From Spirochaetaceae bacterium (lineage in GTDB: Bacteria > Spirochaetota > Spirochaetia > Treponematales > Breznakiellaceae): 5,629 nt of DNA. Position 1 is the stretch's first letter. Each line of letters starts with the position of its first letter. The notes under the pieces were generated by a model. That model made no database searches, was not told the origin of the DNA, and worked only from the letters and a program-made list of their open reading frames with translations. Below, one piece after another: positions 1 through 5,629 of the stretch. A program made the position numbers and the translations under genes. The DNA is taken from assembly GCA_031280455.1 (NCBI GenBank), contig JAITGR010000190.1, positions 1 through 5,629 on the forward strand, in the 5' to 3' direction.

Positions 1-1
1 G

Positions 2-250
2 CGCCACCAAATAGAGCTGCTGGAGTATTTAAGCGGCTGGGTAAAGGCGAACAATAAAATTGTCATCGGCGTTCTGCACGACTTGAATCTTGCGTATTCG
101 TTTTTCGAGAACGCGCTGCTTGTTATAGACGGTGCCGTGTACGAGGCGGGCAGGGCAGAAGCGCTTTTTTCCAGCGAAAAATTACAGCATATATACGGAA
201 TTGATGTACGCGGCTTTATGCTCCGCTCGCTGGGGAAATGGCAGGAATGA
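2..250 (+). CDS. ABC transporter ATP-binding protein, C-terminal fragment (iron-siderophore/heme/cobalamin importer type)
   Basis: The last 82 codons of an ABC ATPase are present, ending in TGA at 248-250; the start and the Walker A, signature and Walker B motifs lie to the left of the window. The visible part begins just after the expected Walker B/D-loop region (RHQIELLEYL), followed by a beta strand and the switch motif VIGVLHDLNLA, whose His at fragment residue 26 is the H-loop histidine that contacts the ATP gamma-phosphate. The LHDLN form is typical of the FecE/BtuD/HmuV group, which energises uptake of ferric siderophores, haem or cobalamin at the cytoplasmic face of the inner membrane. 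The tail (VIDGAVYEAGRAEALFSSE, then LQHIYGIDVRG) also fits that group, where a DG-x-G strand is followed by a helix and a YGIDV strand. Substrate cannot be decided. The permease and binding-protein genes would be expected upstream, outside the window. The gene converges with the minus-strand unit at 299. Confidence 0.88.
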   Translation, partial: RHQIELLEYLSGWVKANNKIVIGVLHDLNLAYSFFENALLVIDGAVYEAGRAEALFSSEKLQHIYGIDVRGFMLRSLGKWQE

Positions 251-263
251 ACGGCGCACTGCC

Positions 264-299
264 GAGGCTGTTGCAAAACTGAAGTTTTGCAACAACCTC
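264..299 (-). repeat. Dispersed hairpin repeat, copy 1, between convergent genes
   Basis: A 17-bp inverted repeat (264-280 against 283-299) surrounds a 2-nt centre. The core is TTGCAAAACT, with its complement AGTTTTGCAA. The single imperfect pair (268/295) is C-A if read as plus-strand RNA but G-U if read as minus-strand RNA, so the structure is better as part of a minus-strand transcript, where it would have a UUCA loop closed by C-G. A 36-nt stretch (267-302) recurs at 3960-3995 with 35 of 36 bases identical. The right edge overlaps the TAG stop (299-301) of the minus-strand gene. It may act as a terminator or mRNA 3'-end stabiliser for both convergent genes, but no T-run follows on either strand, so a classical intrinsic terminator is not supported. 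Confidence 0.8.
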
Positions 300-1015
300 T
301 ACCGTATGCCAAAAGCCTTTTGCAGACTTTGCCCTTTCGCGGTAAGATACGGTTCTACAACACTGAACGGCAGCACAATCTCGGTGGGGCCAAACACATA
401 CGGCGCGATTGAATAGACATTCCAGAAAAGCACCAGCCCCTTTGTGCTAAAACTGATAGTATCCGGCGGCCAGAGCGTGCGGCGGTAGCTTAAATCCAGG
501 TTGTATTTCTGCCCCACCGCCTTTTGCAGCGCCGCTTCCGGCACTGTTTCAATAATATCATCAATGCCCAAAAGCCGCTTTTCAACAGTGTCGATAATGT
601 AGTACAAGGTCTGCGTCATGCCGTGCGCGGCAGGCGCGCGGTAAAATTCTTCGGTATACTTTACCAGAATATACGCGCCGCTCAAAAACAAAATGTCCGT
701 TGTTTCGCTGTAATTTGATGTATAGCCGCCCGCTTTGGAAAATCCATTTGCGCCGCCGCCCGTGCCTATGAATAGTTTTTCTTTATACGCGATGTATTCC
801 TGAATGGTTTTGCCGGAATATATAAGTTTTTTAACCAGCTCGATGCTTGCTTTGGGCGCGCCTTTAAGCTCGGCCAGGCTAAAGTCGAACTGGAACACCC
901 CCTCGCCGGCAACCCTTCGTTCGTAGACCGCCTCCGTCATTTTTACATCGAACGAAAAACCGGACGGAACACAGCAGAGGCACAGCGCGAAAATCAGAAA
1001 AAATCGTTTGGGCAT
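299..1015 (-). CDS. Exported protein with C-terminal DUF3298 (RsiV-like) domain
   Basis: 238 residues, from ATG at 1015 to TAG at 299-301. The frame stays open upstream to 1558, but the ATG at 1015 is chosen because it lies 16 nt after the preceding stop and gives a clean signal sequence: MPKRFF, then a hydrophobic stretch LIFALCLCCVPSGFSF. Cleavage near residue 20-22 by signal peptidase I is likely; the Cys cluster at 12-15 makes a relaxed spirochaete lipobox possible but does not fit the consensus. The C-terminal part (about 135-228: LYYIIDTVEKRLLGIDDII, then GLVLFWNVYSIAPYVFGP, then EIVLPFSVVEPYLT) has the look of DUF3298, the fold of the extracytoplasmic part of the anti-sigma factor RsiV and of the PdaC family. 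The cytoplasmic anti-sigma domain and transmembrane anchor of RsiV are absent, so a free periplasmic or surface protein is inferred, perhaps binding a ligand or glycan. It is the second gene of a two-gene unit with the GLUG lipoprotein. Its ribosome binding site is weak (GGAAACGG), suggesting translational coupling. Confidence 0.82.
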   Translation of the reverse strand: MPKRFFLIFALCLCCVPSGFSFDVKMTEAVYERRVAGEGVFQFDFSLAELKGAPKASIELVKKLIYSGKTIQEYIAYKEKLFIGTGGGANGFSKAGGYTSNYSETTDILFLSGAYILVKYTEEFYRAPAAHGMTQTLYYIIDTVEKRLLGIDDIIETVPEAALQKAVGQKYNLDLSYRRTLWPPDTISFSTKGLVLFWNVYSIAPYVFGPTEIVLPFSVVEPYLTAKGQSLQKAFGIR

Positions 1016-1031
1016 ACCGTTTCCGGCGGAG

Positions 1032-3851
1032 TTAGAGCGGCGCATCTTCGGGGAACGTGTGCGGAATAATGCAGCTCTGCGCCTCGCCAGGCGCAAAGGC
1101 CGCATCCTGCGCCCAGGTCTCTTTAATGGCAGGCAGCGCCGCCTCCCACCACGAATACGGCCTGCCGGATGCGTCGGCGCTTTCGCCCAGATGCCGCGCC
1201 TGCCACGACAAAAGCGGGAACGGGTACGCCGCGCCGGAAAGCAGCACCCAGCGCGCCTCCTCGCCGCCAGCGCCGGAACCGGCGGACGCGAACTTCCAGT
1301 CGAGCGCGCTGTACGCGGCCTGCGCGGATACACCGGCCAGCGTCGCATTGGCGCCGTTTGCGCCGCTTTCGGCAAAAAGCCCCGCCGTCCCGCGCAGCAT
1401 ACCGCCGTACGCGGCATTTTCGCCCTGATTGTTCGCCCCGCGCGCGATGCGGTACAACTCGGCGGCGGCGGCATCGCCGGAAAAAGCGGGCAGAAGGGCG
1501 GCGTTCCTGGCGACTTTGGTGTTCGTAACCGGCCGGTAGCCGGCAATGCCGCCGGCATAGATCGCGCCGCCGCCCTGCCAGACGATAGATCCCGCCGCGT
1601 AACACTCCATAATGGCGATATTGTCCGTATGCGCTTCCCCCGCGATGCCGCCCAGCCAAAAATCGCCGGAAAGCGCCGGCGCGCAGGCGCTTATTTTCCC
1701 TGTTGAATAGCAGCCGCTTACCGTGGAAGGCTGCTCAATTCTGCCGGCAATGCCGCCCGCAAAAATCTTTCCGCCGCCCGTCCCTGTATACACAACATTT
1801 ATATCCGCATCGTTGTAACTGCCGGTAATACGCTGATCCACTTTGTCGGCGCGGCCAGCCAGCCCACCGGCATACAACGTGCCGGCAGCCTCTTCATTCT
1901 GAAGGCTAATATCAAAGTCAACCGAATTCGACGTGTTTTCAATAAGATTGGCACCGTTGGAATACGCGCACACACCAGCCGTATACGCCGCGCGCGGCAG
2001 ATCCCCCTGTATTTTCAGCGGGCGGGACGGGGAGTCGGAGCGGGTGTGTACGTTGATAAAATGCGTGTTCACCGCGCGGGCGGCAGCCAGCCCCACATAG
2101 GCGGCGGAACTACCGGCAAGCTCCAGCGGGGCGGCGGTGTTAATAACAAGATTCAAATCCTGAATAATAACCGGCTCCTCCTCGCCGCCGCCCGTCCAGC
2201 CGAAAAAGCCCGCGAGGCTGCCCGTACCGGTAGAAATCATTTTCAGTTTTACATTGCTTACGGTGTAGCCCTGCCCGAAAAACGTGCCGCTAAACCGCCC
2301 GCCGCCGCCGATAGGCGTCCATTCACTTGAACCCAGCTTGACATCTTCCATAAGCATATAGCAGCCGTTGGCCGGAAACGGCGAAGCCGCGCCGCCTATC
2401 GTGCGTAAAATAGTCTCGGCACTCGCGCCGCGGTATTTTTCCGGCCCGCCGACAGGTATGGCGGCAAACGTGAGCGGCAATTCATGGAACTGCCGTGCCG
2501 AATCCTGGGCGACAAACGTGTAGCCAATACTGACCGCCGAGAACGTCGATGCGGCAGAACAATTGTCGGCGGCGTCAATGACCAGTGCCATACCGTTGAC
2601 ATGCGGGTTGATAAACACAAACGGCGCCGTCTGCCCTTTCAGCATAATGCCGATTTTATCGCCCTTTTTAACCTGCCATTCAACCGGCAGCGTGGTATTC
2701 CCCGCCGCCGCCTCGACCGGCGTTTCGTAGATTTTAGCCGCCCGCGCACCAACCCGCGCGTTCCGCCACACCCCCGCGAACACCGGCGCGGAGTTCGCCG
2801 CCGCCGTCTCCAGCACAATGCCGGTGATAGTACCGTCCTGCGGCACCTCGTAATCGGCGCCGTTCACCAGCCACACATCCTGCGTGGCGGCGGCAGTCGC
2901 GTCGCAGCGCACCTCGTCCGGGTAGATGGTGTGCGACCCCGCCTGATTAAACGTCGTAAGCGGCACCGGCGGATAACTGTAGTGCGGGGCCGCGCCAGTC
3001 TTTTGAAACACGACACGGTACTTGACAGGCCCCATCTCCGCCTCGGCGTCTCCCATCAGCAGCATCGTGAAAAACCGCCCATCCAGAAGGCCGCCGTCCC
3101 ACAAGGTACTGCCGACAATCGCGCCGGTTTCATCCAAAGCCTGAACTTCCTTGGCAATCCAGCCCGCGCCGGCAGCCGCGCCGTAGGTACTCCCCGGAAA
3201 AACCCGCGTAAAATCGCCGGTAAGCCGCGCCTTAATCGTCCCCTGCGATGTCGTACCCTCCGCCGGCTCCTCTGCCGGATACGGGTTGACAATATAGGTG
3301 TAGATATACGGCGGCGCGGAACTATCGGGCAGCCGCGTGTTGATTTCAATTCTGTAGGAAGACGTAAAGTCGATGATGTTGCGCTCTTCCTCGTCCACCG
3401 CAGTCATTGCGCCTGAGGTAAACGCCAGCGCGGGCTCGTCCGCCGGAAAATCCTCCGCCTCTACCACCGCAGCCTCCGGCCACTGCCATGAACCGCTCCC
3501 CAGATACGACCCCCACAGCGCGCCATCAACGTACACATCAGCAACAGCGGAGCTGCTGTTAAGCCCGGGAGCAATAACAAGCCGCTCCGAACCCCTGTTC
3601 CCCTGCAAAATATACGAAGGCGGCGCGGAACTCGTTTGCTTAACAACCCGGAGCTTACCCTTATCATCCTGAATCGCCGTAACCGGATTATTCATTTCGC
3701 CGTTTTCTTCCGCCACGACAGGCCCGTTCGGCAGCTTCGTCGGCGTGCGGCTATTCGGTTGTTCGCACGAGACCCCGCCCAAAAGCGCCGCAAAAAGCCC
3801 TCCCGCAAAAAGCCCGCGCCAGCCCTGCGTTACGAAAAACCGCTTACCCAT
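1032..3851 (-). CDS. Predicted lipoprotein with GLUG-motif repeats, large surface or periplasmic protein
   Basis: 939 residues from ATG at 3851 to TAA at 1032-1034. A GTG at 3863 would add four residues (943), but an SD-like GAAGGTG lies 11 nt before the ATG and overlaps that GTG, so ATG is preferred. The N-terminus is a lipoprotein signal: MGKRFF, a Gly/Ala/Leu-rich core, then LLGGVSC with the lipidated Cys at about residue 29. A Ser/Asn/Pro-rich linker follows. Residues about 60-460 are beta-rich, with an unrecognised fold. Residues about 495-545 (SSEWTPIGGGGRFSGTFFGQ) form the segment that usually precedes GLUG repeats in parallel beta-helix proteins. Four GLUG motifs follow at about 661, 698, 733 and 766 (GGLAG or GGIAG, each with a downstream Cys/Tyr-x-x-G or similar). 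The C-terminus has the common WxxxxxxxYPFPLLSWQ ending. Known GLUG proteins are surface or secreted adhesin/peptidase-associated proteins; the exact role here is unknown. It is probably co-transcribed with the DUF3298 gene. The gene is GC-rich, which creates many long false frames. Confidence 0.85.
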   Translation of the reverse strand: MGKRFFVTQGWRGLFAGGLFAALLGGVSCEQPNSRTPTKLPNGPVVAEENGEMNNPVTAIQDDKGKLRVVKQTSSAPPSYILQGNRGSERLVIAPGLNSSSAVADVYVDGALWGSYLGSGSWQWPEAAVVEAEDFPADEPALAFTSGAMTAVDEEERNIIDFTSSYRIEINTRLPDSSAPPYIYTYIVNPYPAEEPAEGTTSQGTIKARLTGDFTRVFPGSTYGAAAGAGWIAKEVQALDETGAIVGSTLWDGGLLDGRFFTMLLMGDAEAEMGPVKYRVVFQKTGAAPHYSYPPVPLTTFNQAGSHTIYPDEVRCDATAAATQDVWLVNGADYEVPQDGTITGIVLETAAANSAPVFAGVWRNARVGARAAKIYETPVEAAAGNTTLPVEWQVKKGDKIGIMLKGQTAPFVFINPHVNGMALVIDAADNCSAASTFSAVSIGYTFVAQDSARQFHELPLTFAAIPVGGPEKYRGASAETILRTIGGAASPFPANGCYMLMEDVKLGSSEWTPIGGGGRFSGTFFGQGYTVSNVKLKMISTGTGSLAGFFGWTGGGEEEPVIIQDLNLVINTAAPLELAGSSAAYVGLAAARAVNTHFINVHTRSDSPSRPLKIQGDLPRAAYTAGVCAYSNGANLIENTSNSVDFDISLQNEEAAGTLYAGGLAGRADKVDQRITGSYNDADINVVYTGTGGGKIFAGGIAGRIEQPSTVSGCYSTGKISACAPALSGDFWLGGIAGEAHTDNIAIMECYAAGSIVWQGGGAIYAGGIAGYRPVTNTKVARNAALLPAFSGDAAAAELYRIARGANNQGENAAYGGMLRGTAGLFAESGANGANATLAGVSAQAAYSALDWKFASAGSGAGGEEARWVLLSGAAYPFPLLSWQARHLGESADASGRPYSWWEAALPAIKETWAQDAAFAPGEAQSCIIPHTFPEDAPL
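1488..1871 (-). repeat. Tandem GLUG-motif repeat region within the lipoprotein gene
   Basis: In the translated minus strand, four units begin with AGGLAG, AGGIAG, LGGIAG and AGGIAG, spaced 37, 35 and 33 residues apart. Three contain a mid-unit SYNDAD/CYSTGK/CYAAGS segment; the fourth has NAALLP at the equivalent place and is degenerate. This is the pattern of Pfam GLUG repeats, which stack as rungs of a right-handed beta-helix. The repeats have diverged at DNA level, so recent slippage is not indicated. Confidence 0.8.
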
Positions 3852-3878
3852 ATTTACCGCCACACCTTCAAGGAAGCA

Positions 3879-3901
3879 CTGATTAGATTCGATTTAATCA
3901 G
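3879..3901. promoter_or_regulatory. 23-nt palindrome in the leader of the GLUG gene
   Basis: The arms CTGATTA and TAATCAG enclose GATTCGATT. Nine of 11 symmetrical pairs are Watson-Crick and the other two are G-T. The site lies between the predicted -10 and the start codon at 3851, about 28 nt upstream of the ATG. It is AT-rich in an otherwise GC-rich region. It could be an operator for a dimeric regulator, a leader hairpin, or a remnant of a repeat element; the sequence does not decide between these. Confidence 0.55.
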
Positions 3902-3911
3902 CATTGCCCTA

Positions 3912-3939
3912 AATATACCAAAGCCGCCCAAAAGAGCAA
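3912..3939 (-). promoter_or_regulatory. Candidate sigma-70 promoter with extended -10, for the GLUG-DUF3298 unit
   Basis: On the minus strand, TTGCTC (3939-3934) is followed after 16 nt by TATATT (3917-3912), preceded by TGG to give an extended -10 (TGGTATATT). The -10 matches 5 of 6 consensus bases and the -35 only 3 of 6, which is acceptable with an extended -10. A start of transcription near 3905 would leave a leader of about 50 nt containing the palindrome at 3879-3901. Confidence 0.5.
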
Positions 3940-3952
3940 AGACCAGGTTTTA

Positions 3953-3993
3953 AGAGGTTGCTGTTGCAAAACTGAAGTTTTGCAACAGCCTCT
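3953..3993 (-). repeat. Dispersed hairpin repeat, copy 2, downstream of prfA
   Basis: A perfect 13-bp inverted repeat, CTGTTGCAAAACT (3961-3973) and its complement (3976-3988), is extended by AGAGG/CCTCT (3953-3957/3989-3993) with a 3-nt bulge TTG at 3958-3960. The 36 nt at 3960-3995 match copy 1 (267-302) at 35 positions. The structure begins 11 nt after the prfA stop codon (TAA at 4005-4007), so it may mark the 3' end of the prfA transcript. The minus-strand sequence after the stem is CTTAAAACC rather than a U-run, so a Rho-independent terminator is only weakly supported. Confidence 0.78.
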
Positions 3994-4004
3994 ACAGGGC
4001 GGCA

Positions 4005-5060
4005 TTACTGCGCGGCTTCCCGAGCGGATAGTTTTAGCGCGTCAAAGAGTTCGCCGCAGTCTCCTTGCATGATGAGGTCGAGTTTGTAGAGCGTTACGTT
4101 GATGCGGTGGTCGGTTAGGCGGTTCTGCGGGAAATTGTAGGTGCGGATTCGCTCGCTCCGGTCGCCGGTGCCGACCTGGTTCTTGCGCGCGGCGGAGCGT
4201 TCGGCGTTTTTCCTCGACTCCTCCAGCTCAAAAAGACGCGCCCGCAAAACGCGCAGCGCTTTTGCTTTGTTCTTAATCTGGCTTTTTTCGTCTTGCTGAA
4301 TTACAACAAGCCCTGTTGGTAAATGGGTGAGCCGGACGGCGCTGTCGGTGGTGTTGACACACTGGCCGCCGGGCCCGCCGGCACGCATGACGTCAACGCG
4401 CAAATCTTCCGGCTTAATTTCAATTTCCGTTTCTTCGGCTTCCGGCAGCACGGCGACAGTTACGGCGGACGTGTGAATTCTGCCGGAAGCCTCAGTTTCG
4501 GGAACGCGCTGGACGCGGTGGACACCGGACTCGTAGCGCAGGTTTTCGTACACGCGCTCGCCGGTGATTGAAAAAACAATTTCCTTATAGCCGCCAAGTT
4601 CTGTTTCGTTCAGGTTCATAATCTCAAAACGCCAGCCGCGGGTCTCGGCAAAGCGCGCGTACATGCGGTACAAATCGGCGACAAAGAGCGCGGCTTCTTC
4701 GCCGCCCGTGCCGGCGCGAATTTCCATAATTATATTTTTTTCGTCCAGCGGGTCTTTGGGTACAAGCAGTAGTTTTTGTGCCGCCTCAACACCGGCGCGG
4801 CGCTCTTCCAGCGCTTTAAGCTCTTCCCGCGCGAGCTCCCGCAGTTCGCCGTCGCGTTCTTCCGCCGCAAGCGCGCGCGTTTCGGCAATACTCGCATCCA
4901 GCCGCTGGAGTTCCTGCTCCGTCTGCGCGATTTCGTGCAAAAAGGCGTATTCCTTCATCGTTTCGCGGTATTTGTTCTGATTTTTTACCAGTGCGGCATC
5001 TTCAATCAGCGCGCATACTTCGGCATACCGGTTCAAAAAGGTCGCAAGCCGTTCATTCAT
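4005..5060 (-). CDS. prfA: Peptide chain release factor 1 (RF1)
   Basis: RF1 recognises UAA and UAG in the ribosomal A site and triggers hydrolysis of peptidyl-tRNA. The gene is complete: 351 residues, ATG at 5058-5060, TAA at 4005-4007; the usual length is about 355-360. The N-terminal helical domain (about 1-100) is followed by the conserved [25 protein letters not shown] block (about 110-134). The stop-codon reading PxT motif is PET at 187-189 in [16 protein letters not shown], which identifies RF1 rather than RF2 (SPF there). The catalytic GGQ is at 231-233 ([18 protein letters not shown]), whose Gln is the usual PrmC methylation target. Later conserved blocks are [20 protein letters not shown] and [22 protein letters not shown]. 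The common partner gene prmC is not directly downstream; a hairpin repeat and the lipoprotein unit are. hslV starts 99 nt away in the opposite direction. No strong Shine-Dalgarno is visible before the ATG. Confidence 0.97.
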   Translation of the reverse strand: MNERLATFLNRYAEVCALIEDAALVKNQNKYRETMKEYAFLHEIAQTEQELQRLDASIAETRALAAEERDGELRELAREELKALEERRAGVEAAQKLLLVPKDPLDEKNIIMEIRAGTGGEEAALFVADLYRMYARFAETRGWRFEIMNLNETELGGYKEIVFSITGERVYENLRYESGVHRVQRVPETEASGRIHTSAVTVAVLPEAEETEIEIKPEDLRVDVMRAGGPGGQCVNTTDSAVRLTHLPTGLVVIQQDEKSQIKNKAKALRVLRARLFELEESRKNAERSAARKNQVGTGDRSERIRTYNFPQNRLTDHRINVTLYKLDLIMQGDCGELFDALKLSAREAAQ

Positions 5061-5113
5061 GCGTATAGCCTAGCCGGAAATCTCCGCCGCGTGCAAGTGC
5101 TGCGGCGCTCGCC

Positions 5114-5142
5114 CTGACCCTCTGGTATTTTTGTGGTATTTA
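5114..5142 (+). promoter_or_regulatory. Candidate promoter for hslV, in the divergent prfA-hslV spacer
   Basis: CTGACC (5114-5119, 4 of 6 to the -35 consensus) is separated by 17 nt from TATTTA (5137-5142, 3 of 6 to the -10 consensus), which has an upstream TGG as in an extended -10. The octamer TGGTATTT occurs twice in tandem, at 5123-5130 and 5134-5141, 11 nt apart. If correct, transcription starts near 5149, only about 10 nt before the hslV ATG, giving an almost leaderless mRNA. An alternative is that the repeated octamers are a binding site. No equally good promoter for prfA was found; TTGCAC at 5096-5091 (minus) is a weak -35 candidate. Confidence 0.35.
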
Positions 5143-5159
5143 GGGCAGTATCTTTATTC

Positions 5160-5629
5160 ATGGAAAGAAAGACGCGGTTTCGCAGTACGACCGTCCTTGC
5201 CGTGCGCACGCAGGGTGAAGTGGCGATGGCGGGGGACGGCCAGGTAACGATGGGCGATACGGTTATGAAAAACAACGCCCGCAAAGTACGGACGCTGGCG
5301 GATGGCAAGGTGCTGTGCGGGTTTGCCGGTGCTACTGCCGATGCTTTTACGCTGTTCGACCGTTTTGAGGGTAAGCTGAAGGAATACTCGAATGATTTGC
5401 TGCGGGCGGCGGTCGAGCTTGCCAAGGAGTGGCGGCTCGACCGTGCGCTCCGCAAGCTGGAAGCGTTGCTGCTGGTGGCCGACTGCAAAAAAACGCTGCT
5501 TGTTTCGGGAACGGGTGATGTGATTGAACCTGCCGGAGATGTGCTGGCTATCGGGTCGGGCGGGAACTATGCGTATGCCGCGGCGCTCGCGTTTCTCGAG
5601 GCCGGCGGGTTGTCCGCGCGGGAAATTGC
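5160..5629 (+). CDS. hslV: ATP-dependent protease subunit HslV (ClpQ), 3' end missing
   Basis: HslV is the threonine peptidase dodecamer that works with the HslU ATPase in cytoplasmic protein quality control. 156 codons are visible from ATG at 5160; by comparison with the E. coli protein about 25 C-terminal residues lie beyond the window. The block [19 protein letters not shown] matches the N-terminus of mature HslV, so the nucleophile is Thr10, preceded by a nine-residue pro-sequence MERKTRFRS that must be removed by processing. The catalytic Lys (Lys33 in E. coli) is Lys42 in [40 protein letters not shown], and the IGSGGNYA loop with Ser133 are all conserved. The SD-like AGGG (5142-5145) is 14 nt from the ATG, which is long. 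hslU is usually the next gene. hslV is divergent from prfA. Confidence 0.96.
   Translation, partial: MERKTRFRSTTVLAVRTQGEVAMAGDGQVTMGDTVMKNNARKVRTLADGKVLCGFAGATADAFTLFDRFEGKLKEYSNDLLRAAVELAKEWRLDRALRKLEALLLVADCKKTLLVSGTGDVIEPAGDVLAIGSGGNYAYAAALAFLEAGGLSAREI

Noticed and set aside
264..299. Hairpins as classical Rho-independent terminators
   Set aside because: Stems are long enough but neither copy is followed by a run of T on the relevant strand; kept as repeats with possible 3'-end function.
132..416. 94-codon plus-strand open frame across the ABC gene end and hairpin repeat
   Set aside because: It is out of frame with the clear ABC ATPase ending, runs through the hairpin repeat and into the antisense of the DUF3298 gene, and resembles nothing known.
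1016..1558. Upstream extension of the DUF3298 frame to give a 419-residue protein
   Set aside because: The extra 181 residues overlap the GLUG gene in another frame, are Arg/Pro-rich low complexity, and the ATG at 1015 is directly followed by a signal peptide.
1008..1706. 232-codon plus-strand open frame and other long frames over 1030-1700
   Set aside because: Arg/Pro/Ala-rich shadow translations of the C-terminal part of the GLUG gene; no domain, no start signal.
1488..1871. Spaced repeats as a CRISPR-like array
   Set aside because: The repetition is at protein level (GLUG motifs), with diverged DNA and variable spacing; no conserved direct DNA repeat is present.
2484..3416. 310-codon open frame on the plus strand, antisense to the GLUG gene
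   Set aside because: The translation is dominated by Arg, Pro and His as expected from reading a GC-rich gene backwards; it has no recognisable motif, and the opposite strand has a signal peptide and GLUG repeats.
4350..4400. [10 protein letters not shown] loop of RF1 as an unusual catalytic variant
   Set aside because: The GGQ itself is intact and Pro before GGQ with a variable residue after it is also found in other bacterial RF1 proteins, e.g. SGPGGQSVN in Bacillus as I recall it.
5057..5488. 143-codon minus-strand open frame opposite hslV
   Set aside because: Ser/Arg-rich shadow of hslV, whose plus-strand translation is highly conserved.

Overview
The window looks like a GC-rich bacterial chromosome segment, most plausibly from a spirochaete of the Treponema type. 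The evidence is indirect: a spirochaete-style lipoprotein carrying GLUG repeats, an RF1 with an [10 protein letters not shown] loop, an HslV with a short pro-sequence before its catalytic threonine, and a dispersed TTGCAAAACT-type hairpin repeat of a kind I associate from memory with Treponema. No rRNA or tRNA gene, CRISPR array, transposase or phage gene is visible.

Layout: (1) 2-250 (+) is the C-terminal end of an ABC transporter ATPase of the iron-chelate/cobalamin import type. (2) It converges on a minus-strand two-gene unit. The promoter-proximal gene (3851-1032) encodes a 939-residue predicted lipoprotein with four GLUG motifs. The second gene (1015-299), 16 nt further on, encodes a 238-residue exported protein with a DUF3298/RsiV-like C-terminal domain. 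(3) Upstream of that unit, also on the minus strand, is a complete prfA (5060-4005), peptide chain release factor 1. (4) Divergent from prfA across a 99-nt spacer is hslV (5160 to the right edge, +), the protease subunit of the HslUV ATP-dependent protease, cut by the window end.

Two near-identical 36-nt hairpin repeats (267-302 and 3960-3995, one mismatch) lie at the 3' ends of the minus-strand genes, one overlapping the stop codon of the DUF3298 gene and one 9 nt after the prfA stop. The 153-nt spacer upstream of the GLUG gene also holds an extended -10 type promoter candidate and a 23-nt palindrome in the predicted leader. The promoter candidates of the GLUG gene and of hslV share the string TTTAGGGCA just after the -10.

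prfA and hslV are housekeeping genes (translation termination, protein quality control). The ABC fragment belongs to a separate nutrient-uptake unit. The GLUG lipoprotein plus DUF3298 protein pair is the accessory part of the window: both products are predicted to leave the cytoplasm, they are probably co-transcribed, and neither has a function that can be assigned from sequence alone. I see no convincing evidence for a wholly new system; this cell-envelope pair and the hairpin repeat are the parts most worth following up.
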